Positions 24,426-34,195 of a stretch of 64,000 nt of DNA are shown in pieces. The position numbers were made by a program, and so were the translations under genes. Origin of the DNA: Acidobacteriota bacterium (GTDB lineage Bacteria; Acidobacteriota; Terriglobia; Terriglobales; Acidobacteriaceae); the NCBI GenBank assembly GCA_021781795.1, contig JAJXWA010000005.1, positions 1 to 64,000 of the forward strand. Direction: 5' to 3'. The notes beneath the pieces were generated by a model. It was not told the DNA's origin, searched no databases, and saw only the letters and a list, made by a program, of their open reading frames with translations. Each line of letters opens with the position of its first letter. Position 1 is the stretch's first letter.

Positions 24426-25925
24426 CTACTCCTCTTTCGGCGCGTTGCGCGCCTTCACCTTGAACCAGATGGGCGTTCCTTTGAATCCAAAGGCCTCGCG
24501 AATCTGGTTCTCAAGGAACCGCTCGAAGGCGAAGTGCAGCTTCACGTCGCGATCCGTGAAGAGCACAAACGTCGGCGGCGCTACCGCGGCCTGCGTCATA
24601 TAGAAGATCCGCACCCGCTTCGACATCGGCACCGGCGCGCGCTGGAAATCGATCGTGTCGAGGAAGCGATTCATCTGCCCCGTCGTCACGCGCTTGCGCC
24701 GCTCCGCCGCGACGGCCTTCACCTCGCGCAGCACGCGGCCCAGGCCTGTACCTTCCAACGCGGAAAGAAAAATCACCGGCGCGTAGCTCAGGTATTTCAG
24801 CACACTACGCAGTTGCCGCTCAAAGATCTCGCGATCCGCAGGCGGCTTGCCATCAGTGCGGCCGGTCGTCACCGCGTCCCACTTGTTCACGACGATGATG
24901 ACGCTGCGCCCGCTCTCGTGCGCGTAGCCGCCAATCGTCGCGTCGCTCGCCGTCACGCCTTCCGTCGCGTCAATCACCAGCAGCGCCACGTCCGCCGCCT
25001 CCAGGTGCCGCCGCGCCATCACCACGCTCAGCTTCTCGGCCATCAGGTGCGTCTTGCCCTTGCGACGAATTCCCGCCGTATCCACAAAGCGCAGCGTCGA
25101 GCCCTCAAACTCCACCACTTCATCCACCGCGTCGCGCGTCGTGCCCGCAATCGGCGACACAATCGCCCGCGAAGTGCCCGTCAGCGCATTCAGCAGTGTG
25201 CTCTTGCCCACATTCGGCCGCCCGATGATGGCCACCGAGGTCTCATGCTGCTCAAACTCCCCATGCGTGCGATGCACGGCGGACTCGTCCTCACCGGTGT
25301 CCCCCGCAGCCTCGGCTTCGGCCTCCGCGGCCGGTTCCGCTGCTTCGGGAATCGCCGCCGTCACAGCGTCCAGCAGGTCGCCAATGCCCAGCCCGTGCTC
25401 CGCGCTGATCGGGTACACCTCGCGAATGCCCAGCGTGCGAAAGTTTTCCGCCGCCAGCGCCATCGCCTCGCCTTCCACCTTGTTCACCGCCAGAAAGACG
25501 GGCTTGCCGCCGCGCAGCAGCATCTTCACCAGGTCGTAGTCCGGGCTCGCCAGCTCCGTACGCGCGTCCACTACCAGCACCAGCGCCTGCGCTTCTTTGA
25601 GCGCCACGCGCGCCTGGTTGAAGATCTCCACTGGAATCAGCTCCGGATCGTCCGGCACTATGCCACCCGTATCCACCAGCCGGAAGTGCCGCCCAGCCCA
25701 CTCAAACTCGCCATAGATGCGGTCCCGCGTGATCCCCGGCTCATCGCCCACAATCGAGCGGCGGCTGCCCGTCAGCCGGTTGAAGAGTGTCGACTTGCCC
25801 ACATTGGGCCGGCCCACAATCGCCACCAGCGGCAGCGTCTCTGCGCCGGCGCGGCTGGGCACTACGGATCTGCGATACGTCGGCAAGTCGGGTACTCCCC
25901 TGCGACGGGCACAGGCAGCGCACAT
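24426..25925 (-). CDS. der: Ribosome-associated GTPase Der (EngA)
   Basis: The 499-residue protein has two consecutive Era-like GTPase domains with G1 motifs GRPNVGKS at 38-45 and 235-242, matching G3 DTGG/DTAG and G4 NKxE/NKWD (NKVE, NKWD), joined by an acidic Glu/Ala-rich linker (about 193-228), and a C-terminal KH-like domain. It is an essential 50S assembly factor. The first 30 residues before the first GTPase domain are Arg-rich and atypical, so the real start may be a later codon such as the GTG near 25862. It ends 11 bases from the ThuA-like gene and is convergent with it. Confidence 0.93.
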   Translation of the reverse strand: MCAACARRRGVPDLPTYRRSVVPSRAGAETLPLVAIVGRPNVGKSTLFNRLTGSRRSIVGDEPGITRDRIYGEFEWAGRHFRLVDTGGIVPDDPELIPVEIFNQARVALKEAQALVLVVDARTELASPDYDLVKMLLRGGKPVFLAVNKVEGEAMALAAENFRTLGIREVYPISAEHGLGIGDLLDAVTAAIPEAAEPAAEAEAEAAGDTGEDESAVHRTHGEFEQHETSVAIIGRPNVGKSTLLNALTGTSRAIVSPIAGTTRDAVDEVVEFEGSTLRFVDTAGIRRKGKTHLMAEKLSVVMARRHLEAADVALLVIDATEGVTASDATIGGYAHESGRSVIIVVNKWDAVTTGRTDGKPPADREIFERQLRSVLKYLSYAPVIFLSALEGTGLGRVLREVKAVAAERRKRVTTGQMNRFLDTIDFQRAPVPMSKRVRIFYMTQAAVAPPTFVLFTDRDVKLHFAFERFLENQIREAFGFKGTPIWFKVKARNAPKEE

Positions 25926-26073
25926 ACTTCGCGTCGCCCACCTGGCCCATCCCCTTGGAAATCAATCAGTCTCTTCCCATTCTATGGCCTGCCGCGCTTT
26001 TCGATGCGCGGGGCACGCATCCCAGGCGTACACTGCACGCATCGTTCATCGCCAGCAAGGAGGTCGTACTGCA

Positions 26074-26349
26074 ATGCCCAAGTACGTCATCGAGCGTGAA
26101 CTTCCCGGCGCAGGCTCACTGCCGCCGGCAACCATCCAGGCCATCGCGCAGAAATCCTGCGGTGTACTACGCAACCTTGGCCCGCAGATCCAGTGGGTCC
26201 AAAGCTACGTCACCGGCGACAAGATTTATTGCATCTACATCGCTCCGAATGAGGAGATGGTGCGCGAGCACGCACGACAAGGCGGATTCCCAGCCAACAG
26301 CGTGGCGGAAGTCAAGAGGATGATTGACCCCACCACCGCGGAAGGCTAG
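26074..26349 (+). CDS. DUF4242-like small protein
   Basis: The 91-residue protein begins MPKYVIERELPGAGSLPPAT and continues IQAIAQKSCGVLRNLGPQIQ, SYVTGDKIYCIYIAPNEEMVREHARQGGFPANSVAEVKRM, a ferredoxin-like fold as in DUF4242 proteins, some of which bind nickel. AAGGAGG lies ten bases upstream of the ATG at 26074. A longer in-frame extension upstream runs antisense through der and is not supported. It is divergent from der with 148 bases between. Confidence 0.8.
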   Translation: MPKYVIERELPGAGSLPPATIQAIAQKSCGVLRNLGPQIQWVQSYVTGDKIYCIYIAPNEEMVREHARQGGFPANSVAEVKRMIDPTTAEG

Positions 26350-26512
26350 CCCCCACCTCCCACGGCCCCGCGGAGCCTTTCGGCACAGCAAAGCGCATCG
26401 CCATGCATGGCTGATTTGTGGGCAAAACCTTCGGCTGCCAGAACTAAGGCTTTCCCCCTTGTTGCCGAATCGCTATAGTGCTTCGTATGTTTCGACCAGA
26501 GGGGTTCGCACC

Positions 26513-28627
26513 TTGAATCGGACTCTTTCCCGTACATTGCTGGTTCTGATCCTGGCGTGTTCCAGTCCGAGCGGAGGTGCGAAATCCTTGCCCGGAATGA
26601 CCGCTCCCACTGGCAACCAGGCCGCAACCCAGCTGGCGATGCACATGCGCATCGGCACGAGCGCGGCTGCGCTGCACGGCCCGTGGAAATTCACTGTTGG
26701 CGACTCCCCCATCGACCCCGTAACCGGAAGACCGCTCTGGGCGGAGCCGGACTTCGACGACTCCGGCTGGGAAACGATGGACCTGACATCGAAGACAAAC
26801 GCCATCGACCCAACCTCTGGTTGGACCGGCTATGTCCCCGGCTGGACGGCCAAGGGACATTCCGGCTATTGGGGTTACGCGTGGTATCGCATTCGCGTGC
26901 AGCAGGATGAGATCCCGAATGAGGAACCGGAGGCACTGGCCATCTGGGACGTCGATGATGCCTACCAGTTCTTCGCGGATGGAAGATTGATCGGAGCATT
27001 CGGTGGATTCAGGCCTGGAAAGCCGCCTTTGACCTATTGGAATGAACCGGAAGCCTTCAACCTGCCCGACCAACAAGGGAAGGGTGGCTCTGAAATCACC
27101 TCCGCCACGCGTGTCATAGCGCTACGAATCTGGTGTGGACCGAACACCCTGACGCAAAACCCGGACGGCGGAGGCATCCACATCGCGCCCGTCATGGGCA
27201 GCGCTGCCGCGGTTAGAGCGCAATATCAGAGTGCGTGGCTCCAAATCATCCGAAGCTACGGATTCATTGCGGCGGAAGCACTGATTTATCTTGTTCTCGC
27301 CATCGCTGCATGCAGTCTGCTTTTCTTCGATCACTCCGATCGCGTGTACCTGTGGCTGGCCGGCGTTTTCCTTTTAACTGCAGCCAACGCGGCTTGCAGT
27401 TGCCTGTTTGCATGGACCACCGTCGCAGATCAGGTGACAATGTACCTGATCATGGATGCCTTCCTCGCCCCATGCATTCTGGGTGGATGGGTGATGACGT
27501 GGTGGTTCTGGTTCAGACTGCACCGTCCGTCGTGGGTGCCCAAGGCGGTCATAGGGCTCACGCTGCTTTACGGCATCTCATTCTCTCTGGGAGAAGACCT
27601 CTTCTTCACACTCATACCGCACCAGGTAGGCGCAGCATTGCATCTGGCATCCATCGGCATTCGTCTTTCCATCCTCTGCCTGCTTATCCTCATCGTCGTG
27701 CGGGGAATCCGGCAGCAGGGGCGCGAGGGCTGGCTGGCTCTGCCGGCGGTCCTGCTGGTGGGAATCGCGCAGTTTCAAATCGATCTGGTTGTACTCCATG
27801 TTCGTACTCAGTGGTACCCCTTCGGCGTAGGGGTCTACCTCTACGATGTTGCGAGCGCGGTCGTATCGGTTGCCGTTTTCGTCCTCCTCCTTCGACGTCT
27901 GCAGCAGTCCTTGCATCGCCAGCGTCTTATGGCGCTGGATGTGAAACAGGCGCAGGAAGTGCAGCAGGTGATTTTGCCGGAAGCGCAAATGAACCTGCCG
28001 GGGCTGGAGATCGAATGCGAATACAGACCTGCCCGCGAGGTCGGCGGGGATTTCTTCCAGATCATTCCCCACAAGAGCGACGGCAGCTTGCTGGTGGTGG
28101 CTGGCGACGTAACGGGTAAGGGCCTGAAAGCTGGAATGCTGGTGGCTTTGCTGGTGGGTGCGATCCGCAGCACTGCAGAAGCGAATGCCGCTCCAGAATA
28201 TGTATTGGCGGCGCTCAACAGGCGGCTCCTGGGTCGCGGCGATGCCCAGGCGACGTGTCTCGCGCTCCGCATTGCCCGGGATGGCGCAGTCACTCTTGCC
28301 AATGCCGGCCACCTGCCACCCTACCTGAACGGCGAGCCGATTGCGATGGAGGGCGCGCTGCCCTTGGGCATCATCGACGACGCAGCGCTTTCGGTTGTGG
28401 AATTCCAGATCAAGGAAGGCGACAAATTGGCGCTCGTCTCAGACGGAATCGCGGAAGCCACAGATGGGAATGGCAACCTCTTCGGCTTCGACCGCGTGAA
28501 GGAGCTGCTGCACGCCGCCAGAACCGCCGCCGAAGTCGCCTCCACCGCGCAAACCTTCGGCCAGGAAGACGACATCAGCGTCATCACCGTCACCCGCACC
28601 GCCCTGCCAGTTCCAGCGTCGGCATAA
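26513..28627 (+). CDS. Membrane receptor-like SpoIIE/PP2C phosphatase with periplasmic beta-sandwich and 7 TM
   Basis: From the TTG at 26513 (GAGGGG upstream) the protein has 704 residues. After a hydrophobic start (possible lipobox LILAC, Cys16), residues about 40-235 look like a galactose-binding-like beta sandwich (WAEPDFDDSGWETMDL; WYRIRVQ; YQFFADGRLIGAFGGF), the type common at the N-terminus of GH2 enzymes and 7TMR-DISM receptors. Seven membrane helices follow (about 245-460), then a coiled linker and a PP2C-SpoIIE phosphatase domain (about 480-695) with EVGGDF (Asp513), GDVTGKG (Asp532), NAGHLPP and DDISVITV. So a periplasmic sugar-like ligand would control cytoplasmic Ser-dephosphorylation. 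No other ATG in frame improves on this start. Confidence 0.82.
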   Translation: MNRTLSRTLLVLILACSSPSGGAKSLPGMTAPTGNQAATQLAMHMRIGTSAAALHGPWKFTVGDSPIDPVTGRPLWAEPDFDDSGWETMDLTSKTNAIDPTSGWTGYVPGWTAKGHSGYWGYAWYRIRVQQDEIPNEEPEALAIWDVDDAYQFFADGRLIGAFGGFRPGKPPLTYWNEPEAFNLPDQQGKGGSEITSATRVIALRIWCGPNTLTQNPDGGGIHIAPVMGSAAAVRAQYQSAWLQIIRSYGFIAAEALIYLVLAIAACSLLFFDHSDRVYLWLAGVFLLTAANAACSCLFAWTTVADQVTMYLIMDAFLAPCILGGWVMTWWFWFRLHRPSWVPKAVIGLTLLYGISFSLGEDLFFTLIPHQVGAALHLASIGIRLSILCLLILIVVRGIRQQGREGWLALPAVLLVGIAQFQIDLVVLHVRTQWYPFGVGVYLYDVASAVVSVAVFVLLLRRLQQSLHRQRLMALDVKQAQEVQQVILPEAQMNLPGLEIECEYRPAREVGGDFFQIIPHKSDGSLLVVAGDVTGKGLKAGMLVALLVGAIRSTAEANAAPEYVLAALNRRLLGRGDAQATCLALRIARDGAVTLANAGHLPPYLNGEPIAMEGALPLGIIDDAALSVVEFQIKEGDKLALVSDGIAEATDGNGNLFGFDRVKELLHAARTAAEVASTAQTFGQEDDISVITVTRTALPVPASA

Positions 28628-28696
28628 CCTTCTCCTGCACTCAGAACAGTCTGCTCGCCATCGCCCCACACCCCGCGCACGGGTCATTCCCTCACT

Positions 28697-30721
28697 ATGA
28701 TGGAAACAGCACCCGGCCCCATGTCCTCCGCCGACACCACAACCCGCACGCTGCCCACGCTGCACGAGTTCTTCTCGCCCGGCGGCATCCTCGCCCGCTC
28801 GCCCCTGCCCTACGAATACCGCCCCGGCCAGCTCGAAATGGCGAAGGCCGTCGAGCGCGCCCTCGCCGAGCGGCGCCACCTCATCGTCGAGGCAGGCACA
28901 GGCACCGGCAAGACCCTGGCCTACCTGCTGCCCGCACTGCGCACGGGCCAGCGCGTCATTGTCTCCACCGGCACCAAGGCCCTGCAGGATCAGCTCTACT
29001 TCCGCGACGTGCCGTTCCTCGAAACCCTGCTCGGCTCGCTACGCGTCTGCTACATGAAAGGCCGCGCCAACTACCTCTGCCGCCACAAGCTCGTTGCCCT
29101 GCGCAATCAGCCCATCCTGTCCGGCCTCGAGGAGATCGACCAGTACCGCCAGATTGCCGAATGGGAGCAGGCCACCGAAACCGGCGACCGCGCCGAGCTC
29201 GGCGGCCTGCCCGAGGCCAGCGCTCTCTGGCACAAGCTCGACGCCCGCTCTGAAGCCTGCCTCGGCACCACATGCCCCGACTACCAGCGCTGCTTCATCA
29301 CCGAGATGCGCCGCAAGGCCCTCGAATCCGACATCATCATCGTCAATCACCACCTCTTCTTCGCCGACCTCTCCGTCAAGCAGGAGGCCGGCGGCGCGCC
29401 CGACGCAGGCGTGCTGCCCGAGGCTGCGGCCGTCCTCTTTGACGAGGCGCATGAGCTCGAAGAGGTCGCCTCCAGCTACTTCGGCCTCTCCGTCAGCAAC
29501 ATCCGCTTTGAAGAGCTCGCCCGCGACACCGACGTCCTCCTCCGCGGCAAGGAAGGCACGCACTCCATTCCCGGCACCACCCAGCAGCTCCGCGAGCGCG
29601 CCCGCATGTTCTTCGCTGGCCTGCCCGCCGGCGATGGCCGCCAACCTTTCACCGGCCGCGAAGAATTCCTCGAGTCTGCCGGCGACCTTTACCTCAGCCT
29701 GCGCGCCACGTTACGCCGCCTCGAAGCAGAAATGGAGTCGCTCAAGGGCATCGACGAAGCCCCCGGCCTGCGCAAGCGCGTCGTGCGCCTGCGCTCTGAG
29801 CTCGAGTTCCTGCTCGAATCGAACGCCAGCAATACCGTCTACTGGATTGAGCGCCGCACGATGGCAGGCACGGCTCCTGCCTCAAGGTCCGCCAATCGCA
29901 GCACCTTCCTGCAGGCCACTCCCATCGACGTCTCCGAGCTTCTCCACGAGCAGCTCTTCGAGTCCATCCCCACCGTCGTCCTCACCTCGGCCACGCTCAC
30001 CGTGCAGGGCGGCTTCGAGCACATCCGCAAGCGCCTCGGCATGACCGAGGCCCGCGAACTCGTCGTGCCGTCTCACTTCCGCTACGGCGAACAGGCCCTT
30101 CTCTATCTGCCGCCGCAGATGCCCGACCCGCGCGAGCCCGACTTCCCCGAGGCCGCCGCGGAGTGCATCCAGCGCGTCCTCTCCATCACGCACGGACGCG
30201 CCTTCTGCCTCTTCACCAGCTACAGCCAGATGCGCGATCTCTACGAGCGCCTCATGCCCGTGCTCGACTACCCGATCCTGCTCCACGGCACCGCGCCGCG
30301 CAAGGCGCTGCTCGACGAGTTCCGTGTCACGCCCAACGCCGTCCTCTTCGGCACCTCCAGCTTCTGGCAGGGTGTGGACGTGCAGGGCGAGGCGCTCAGT
30401 TGCGTCATCATCGACCGCCTGCCCTTCGCCGTGCCCAGCGACCCCGTCGTCCAGGCCCGCATGAAAGCCATCGAAGAAGCCGGCGGCAAGCCCTTCTTCG
30501 ACTATCAGGTTCCCTCGGCGGTCCTCACGCTCAAGCAGGGCTTCGGCCGCCTCATCCGCTCGCTCTCTGACCGCGGCGTCCTCGTCCTCCTCGACCCGCG
30601 CGTCCGCCGCCAGCGCTACGGCCAGACCTTCCTCGAGAGCCTACCGCCGTATCGGATGACCACCAGCATCTCAGACGTGGAAGGGTTTTTTGATTCACAG
30701 GCGCAGAGAACCACAACTTGA
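28697..30721 (+). CDS. DinG/XPD-family ATP-dependent helicase with Fe-S cluster
   Basis: The 674-residue protein has motif I AGTGTGKT (66-73), the DEAH box (249-252), motif III/IV features such as LTSATL, and motif VI QGFGRLIRS. Four Cys (Cys128, Cys188, Cys193, Cys199) between motifs Ia and II are positioned as the 4Fe-4S cluster of DinG, XPD and related 5'-3' helicases. It acts on DNA repair intermediates or R-loops. It follows the phosphatase gene by 69 bases and begins MMETAPGPMSSADT. The pairing with the phosphatase is not a known association. Confidence 0.9.
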   Translation: MMETAPGPMSSADTTTRTLPTLHEFFSPGGILARSPLPYEYRPGQLEMAKAVERALAERRHLIVEAGTGTGKTLAYLLPALRTGQRVIVSTGTKALQDQLYFRDVPFLETLLGSLRVCYMKGRANYLCRHKLVALRNQPILSGLEEIDQYRQIAEWEQATETGDRAELGGLPEASALWHKLDARSEACLGTTCPDYQRCFITEMRRKALESDIIIVNHHLFFADLSVKQEAGGAPDAGVLPEAAAVLFDEAHELEEVASSYFGLSVSNIRFEELARDTDVLLRGKEGTHSIPGTTQQLRERARMFFAGLPAGDGRQPFTGREEFLESAGDLYLSLRATLRRLEAEMESLKGIDEAPGLRKRVVRLRSELEFLLESNASNTVYWIERRTMAGTAPASRSANRSTFLQATPIDVSELLHEQLFESIPTVVLTSATLTVQGGFEHIRKRLGMTEARELVVPSHFRYGEQALLYLPPQMPDPREPDFPEAAAECIQRVLSITHGRAFCLFTSYSQMRDLYERLMPVLDYPILLHGTAPRKALLDEFRVTPNAVLFGTSSFWQGVDVQGEALSCVIIDRLPFAVPSDPVVQARMKAIEEAGGKPFFDYQVPSAVLTLKQGFGRLIRSLSDRGVLVLLDPRVRRQRYGQTFLESLPPYRMTTSISDVEGFFDSQAQRTTT

Positions 30722-30851
30722 GAAAGTGATTCAGCGCATGCGTCCGCGGCACGTGAGCAAATAGCGAATCGTGAATCCGCACTCCACCCTCTATGCTTCT
30801 GCGGCCCTCCGAGCCCAGCACCATCCGCTTGTCATCGACCGAGCAAGCACT

Positions 30852-33050
30852 CTACTGCGGTTCATCCCTGCCGTGAACCTGCGCCACCAATTTGGGTACG
30901 TGATGCGGATCAGGCGTTGGAAGGTCCTGGAAAAAAGAACCATGCGTGAACGCATAGATCAGCTCATCTGGCGGCATGGGGCGACCCAGGCGGAACCCTT
31001 GCAGTGACGTGCAGCCAAGTCGAGTAAGCAGACTCTGCTGCACTTCGGTCTCCACACCTTCCGCAACAATCTCCAGGTTAAGCGTGCGGCCCAGCGCAAT
31101 GATGGCTGAGATTATGGCAGCGTCCTCGCTGCCGGGAGACAGATCGTGCAGAAAGCCGCGATCTATTTTCAATTCTCCGGCAGGCAGTTTTTTGAGGTAG
31201 AGCAAACTGGAATAACCCGTTCCGAAGTCGTCAATGGATATCTTCACGCCGATTTCCCTCAGGCTGTGAAGAATCTTCAGACTTGTCTCCGGGTCACGCA
31301 TAGCCGTTGACTCCGTGATCTCCAGAACTAGATAACCCGGATCCAGATGATTGCTTTCAAGACTGTGCTTCACCAACTCGCTCAATCCTAGATGATTGAA
31401 TTGGATCGCAGACAGATTCACAGCAACAGTCCAGCCCGTGTAGCCGGAGGCGCGCCACGCGCTCAACTGCCGGCAGGCTTCTCGCACCGTCCATTGCCCT
31501 ATTTGAATAATCAATCCGATTCTTTCGGCCAGAGGAATGAACTCCGCAGGGGAAAGCAAGCCGCGTACTGGATGCTTCCATCGGATGAGGGCCTCGACTC
31601 CGAGCATGATTCCGCTTTGCGCATCGAACTTCGGCTGGTAATACAAGACCAGTTCTTCGCGCCCAATCGCAGCACGCAGATCGTGAAAAAGCTGGAGCTG
31701 CGCCTGGGCATCCTCATTCATGGACGCTTCGTAAAAGCAATAAGCATTACGGCCCAGTGCTTTGGCGTGATACATCGCAGCGTCCGCCTGCTTCATCAGC
31801 GCCTCTCGCTCAATCTCCCTGCTGTAGACTGCAATCCCTACACTCGCTGAGACTTGGCACGCGTGCCCATGGATCACATATGGCATTCCAATGGCAGTGA
31901 GCAACTTATCTGCCAGCGTGGCTGCGTCGGCAGACTCTCTGGCATCCACAAGCAGAACGAATTCATCGCCCCCGATTCTCGCCACGGTATCTCTGGCGCG
32001 CACCGTGGAACGCAGACGCTTCGCAGCTTCCACGAGCAGACCATCGCCAATCTGGTGTCCAAATGCATCGTTGATGCTCTTAAAGCCATCGAGGTCGACG
32101 AACAGGACAAAAAACGGCTTTTCGCTGCGCTTGGCATTCGCAATCTCCTGATCGAGACGATCTTCCAGAAGAGACCGGTTGGGAAGCTTGGTCAGGCTGT
32201 CATGCATCGCCAGGAACCGCAGCTCCTCGTGCGCACTTTTCAAGGCTGACTTAAGGAGAGCAGCCCGAAAATCCAGCATGGACGTGAGAAGCGCGATTGA
32301 CAGAACAGCAAGCGAGAAGATGATGACCATCGCTGGCATCCAACGGGATGAAAGTCCAGTGTTCGCCGCCATGCATACGCTGCCTTTGGGGAACCGTGCA
32401 GCCGCCATACCGGTGTAGTGCATCCCGGCAATGGCTCCGCCCATTAACACGGCCGCTCCGGCACGTAGCCTTTTTGTGACGTCGGCCCGTTGACGTAAGC
32501 GAAATGTCATCCATAACGCAGCGCCCGAAGCGGTGATCGCAATGACAATAGAAAGAACAAACAAGGACGGGACATAGCGAATGCCCGGCTCCATGCGCAT
32601 GGCAGCCATGCCCGTGTAGTGCATGGCCGCTACACCAAGTCCCATGATCACTGCGCCTACTCCGAGGCGCGACCAGGGAAGCCTCTCGCGACAGACGATC
32701 CACAGCGCAAAGGCCGAAGAGCAGATGGCGATCAGCAGCGACAGGAAGGTGATAGTGGGGTCATACCCCATCGGCATTGAAAGACTGAAGGCCAGCATCC
32801 CGAGGAAGTGCATGGACCAGATTCCTACACCCATGGAACACGCGCCGCCGGCAAGCCACCATCGCGCCGCCCATCCCCTCAATTCCGATACGCGAGGCGC
32901 CATGTCTAAAGCGGTATAGGCGGCAAAGACAGCAACCAGAAGCGAGGCCAGGACAAGCCACGGGTTGTAGGTTCCCATCAACATCGCTTTTTCTTGAGAA
33001 GCAAATCGCCCTCCGACCAAGGGCGCCACGGTGTACGCGGCCTCCGCCAT
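30852..33050 (-). CDS. MHYT-GGDEF-EAL cyclic-di-GMP signalling protein
   Basis: The 732-residue protein has about seven N-terminal membrane helices carrying the MHYT-type motifs SMHFLGM, AMHYTGMAA and GMHYTGMAA, typical of metal- or gas-sensing MHYT domains, then a GGDEF domain with an intact IGGDEF active site and an inhibitory I-site RARD five residues upstream, and a C-terminal EAL domain with GVEALIRW and IDDFGTGYSS. Both activities may be functional, so the protein could be a bifunctional diguanylate cyclase/phosphodiesterase in the membrane. The start at 33050 has no clear ribosome binding site; the first MLMGTYNPW methionines at residues 23 and 25 are alternatives. Confidence 0.88.
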   Translation of the reverse strand: MAEAAYTVAPLVGGRFASQEKAMLMGTYNPWLVLASLLVAVFAAYTALDMAPRVSELRGWAARWWLAGGACSMGVGIWSMHFLGMLAFSLSMPMGYDPTITFLSLLIAICSSAFALWIVCRERLPWSRLGVGAVIMGLGVAAMHYTGMAAMRMEPGIRYVPSLFVLSIVIAITASGAALWMTFRLRQRADVTKRLRAGAAVLMGGAIAGMHYTGMAAARFPKGSVCMAANTGLSSRWMPAMVIIFSLAVLSIALLTSMLDFRAALLKSALKSAHEELRFLAMHDSLTKLPNRSLLEDRLDQEIANAKRSEKPFFVLFVDLDGFKSINDAFGHQIGDGLLVEAAKRLRSTVRARDTVARIGGDEFVLLVDARESADAATLADKLLTAIGMPYVIHGHACQVSASVGIAVYSREIEREALMKQADAAMYHAKALGRNAYCFYEASMNEDAQAQLQLFHDLRAAIGREELVLYYQPKFDAQSGIMLGVEALIRWKHPVRGLLSPAEFIPLAERIGLIIQIGQWTVREACRQLSAWRASGYTGWTVAVNLSAIQFNHLGLSELVKHSLESNHLDPGYLVLEITESTAMRDPETSLKILHSLREIGVKISIDDFGTGYSSLLYLKKLPAGELKIDRGFLHDLSPGSEDAAIISAIIALGRTLNLEIVAEGVETEVQQSLLTRLGCTSLQGFRLGRPMPPDELIYAFTHGSFFQDLPTPDPHHVPKLVAQVHGRDEPQ

Positions 33051-33212
33051 CGTTGACGGAATATTGCTAGTCTAGGGAAGATTGCAGGGCTCACGCGAGC
33101 CGAAACAAAAGCGCAACATCACTAAGGTCACACAAGCCTGCCTGCGCGGGGAATCGGTTGAAACCCAACCGTAAGCCCCCAAAGGAGAACGGGAGACTCC
33201 TTGGTAACAGCC

Positions 33213-33851
33213 ATGCACCTCACCCCGACCGACCTCCTCCTCGTCGTCGATGTGCAGAACGACTTCTGCCCTGGCGGCGCGCTTGCCGTGCCCGACGGCG
33301 ACGCCGTCATCCCTGTCATCCACCGCATCGCGCCGCTCTTCTCGCACGTCATCCTCACACAGGACTGGCACCCCGAGGGCCACACCTCGTTTGCCTCCAG
33401 CTACGTCACCCGCAAGGCCTTTGAGCAGGTCGAGCTAAGCTATGGCCTCCAGACCCTCTGGCCCGACCATTGCATCCAAGGCACGCCGGGCGCTGAGTTC
33501 CACCCCGCGCTTCATCTTCCGCAGGCCGAACTCATCCTGCGTAAGGGCTTTCGCCCCCACGTCGACTCCTACTCCGCCTTCTTTGAGAACGACCACGCCA
33601 CGCCCACCGGCCTCGACGGCTACCTCCGCGAGCGCGGCTTCCATCGCGTCTTTCTCGCCGGTCTCGCCTACGATTACTGCGTCCACTACTCCGCCCTCGA
33701 CGCCCGCCGTGCCGGCTTTGAAACATTCGTGCTTCGCGATGCCTGCCGCGCCATTGACTTCGCCGGTTCCGTCGCCCGCATCCAAACCGACTTTGCCAAA
33801 GCAGGCATCATTGAGCTCAACACCAACCAGCTCAGCGCCGCTACACCGTAG
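33213..33851 (+). CDS. pncA: Nicotinamidase PncA
   Basis: The 212-residue protein is an isochorismatase-fold amidase with catalytic Asp13 (VVDVQNDF), Lys111 (LRKGF) and Cys156 (YDYCVHYSA) and metal ligands Asp51, His53 and His57 (DWHPEGH). It converts nicotinamide to nicotinate in the NAD salvage pathway. I chose ATG 33213 (MHLTPTDLLL); a TTG four codons earlier (33201) has GGGAG five bases upstream, so the longer form is possible. A small membrane-protein gene follows by 38 bases. Confidence 0.9.
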   Translation: MHLTPTDLLLVVDVQNDFCPGGALAVPDGDAVIPVIHRIAPLFSHVILTQDWHPEGHTSFASSYVTRKAFEQVELSYGLQTLWPDHCIQGTPGAEFHPALHLPQAELILRKGFRPHVDSYSAFFENDHATPTGLDGYLRERGFHRVFLAGLAYDYCVHYSALDARRAGFETFVLRDACRAIDFAGSVARIQTDFAKAGIIELNTNQLSAATP

Positions 33852-33889
33852 AATCGCAACAGGACAAGCCGCTCCCGTCCGTCGCCGTC

Positions 33890-34153
33890 ATGTCCCGTAA
33901 CTTCTACATCCTCGCCGCCACGCTCGGTCTCTTTGCGCTGCTCTCCGGGCTCATGACGCTGGTGCCGTCTACCTTCCAGCCCGGCCTGCCCGCCAACGGC
34001 TCGCTCTGGCGCACCATCGCGCTGGTAATGCTGCTGGCTTCACTGGCATTCGCGCTCATCGGCGTCCTCAGCAACCTGTTTGAGCAGGTGGACCGCCGCA
34101 GTGAAGAAGCCCGCCTGGCCGCACGCCGGCGTCGCCGAGGCGAAAAGCACTAG
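33890..34153 (+). CDS. Small membrane protein (87 residues)
   Basis: The product starts MSRNFYILAATLGLFALLSG and has two hydrophobic helices (about 6-28 and 42-65), a Pro-rich loop and a very basic Arg-rich tail (RLAARRRRRGEKH). No family is recognised. It lies between pncA and queD on the same strand with 38 and 42 bases on the sides, so the three may form one transcript. The start has a G-rich upstream sequence only. Confidence 0.6.
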   Translation: MSRNFYILAATLGLFALLSGLMTLVPSTFQPGLPANGSLWRTIALVMLLASLAFALIGVLSNLFEQVDRRSEEARLAARRRRRGEKH

Positions 34154-34195
34154 AATGGAAGCAGGGCATTCCCGCGAAAGAGATGACCGAAGCCG

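Noticed and set aside
24534..26099. A 521-codon plus-strand frame antisense to der
   Set aside because: Arg/His-rich translation and no motif; der on the minus strand has both GTPase domains.
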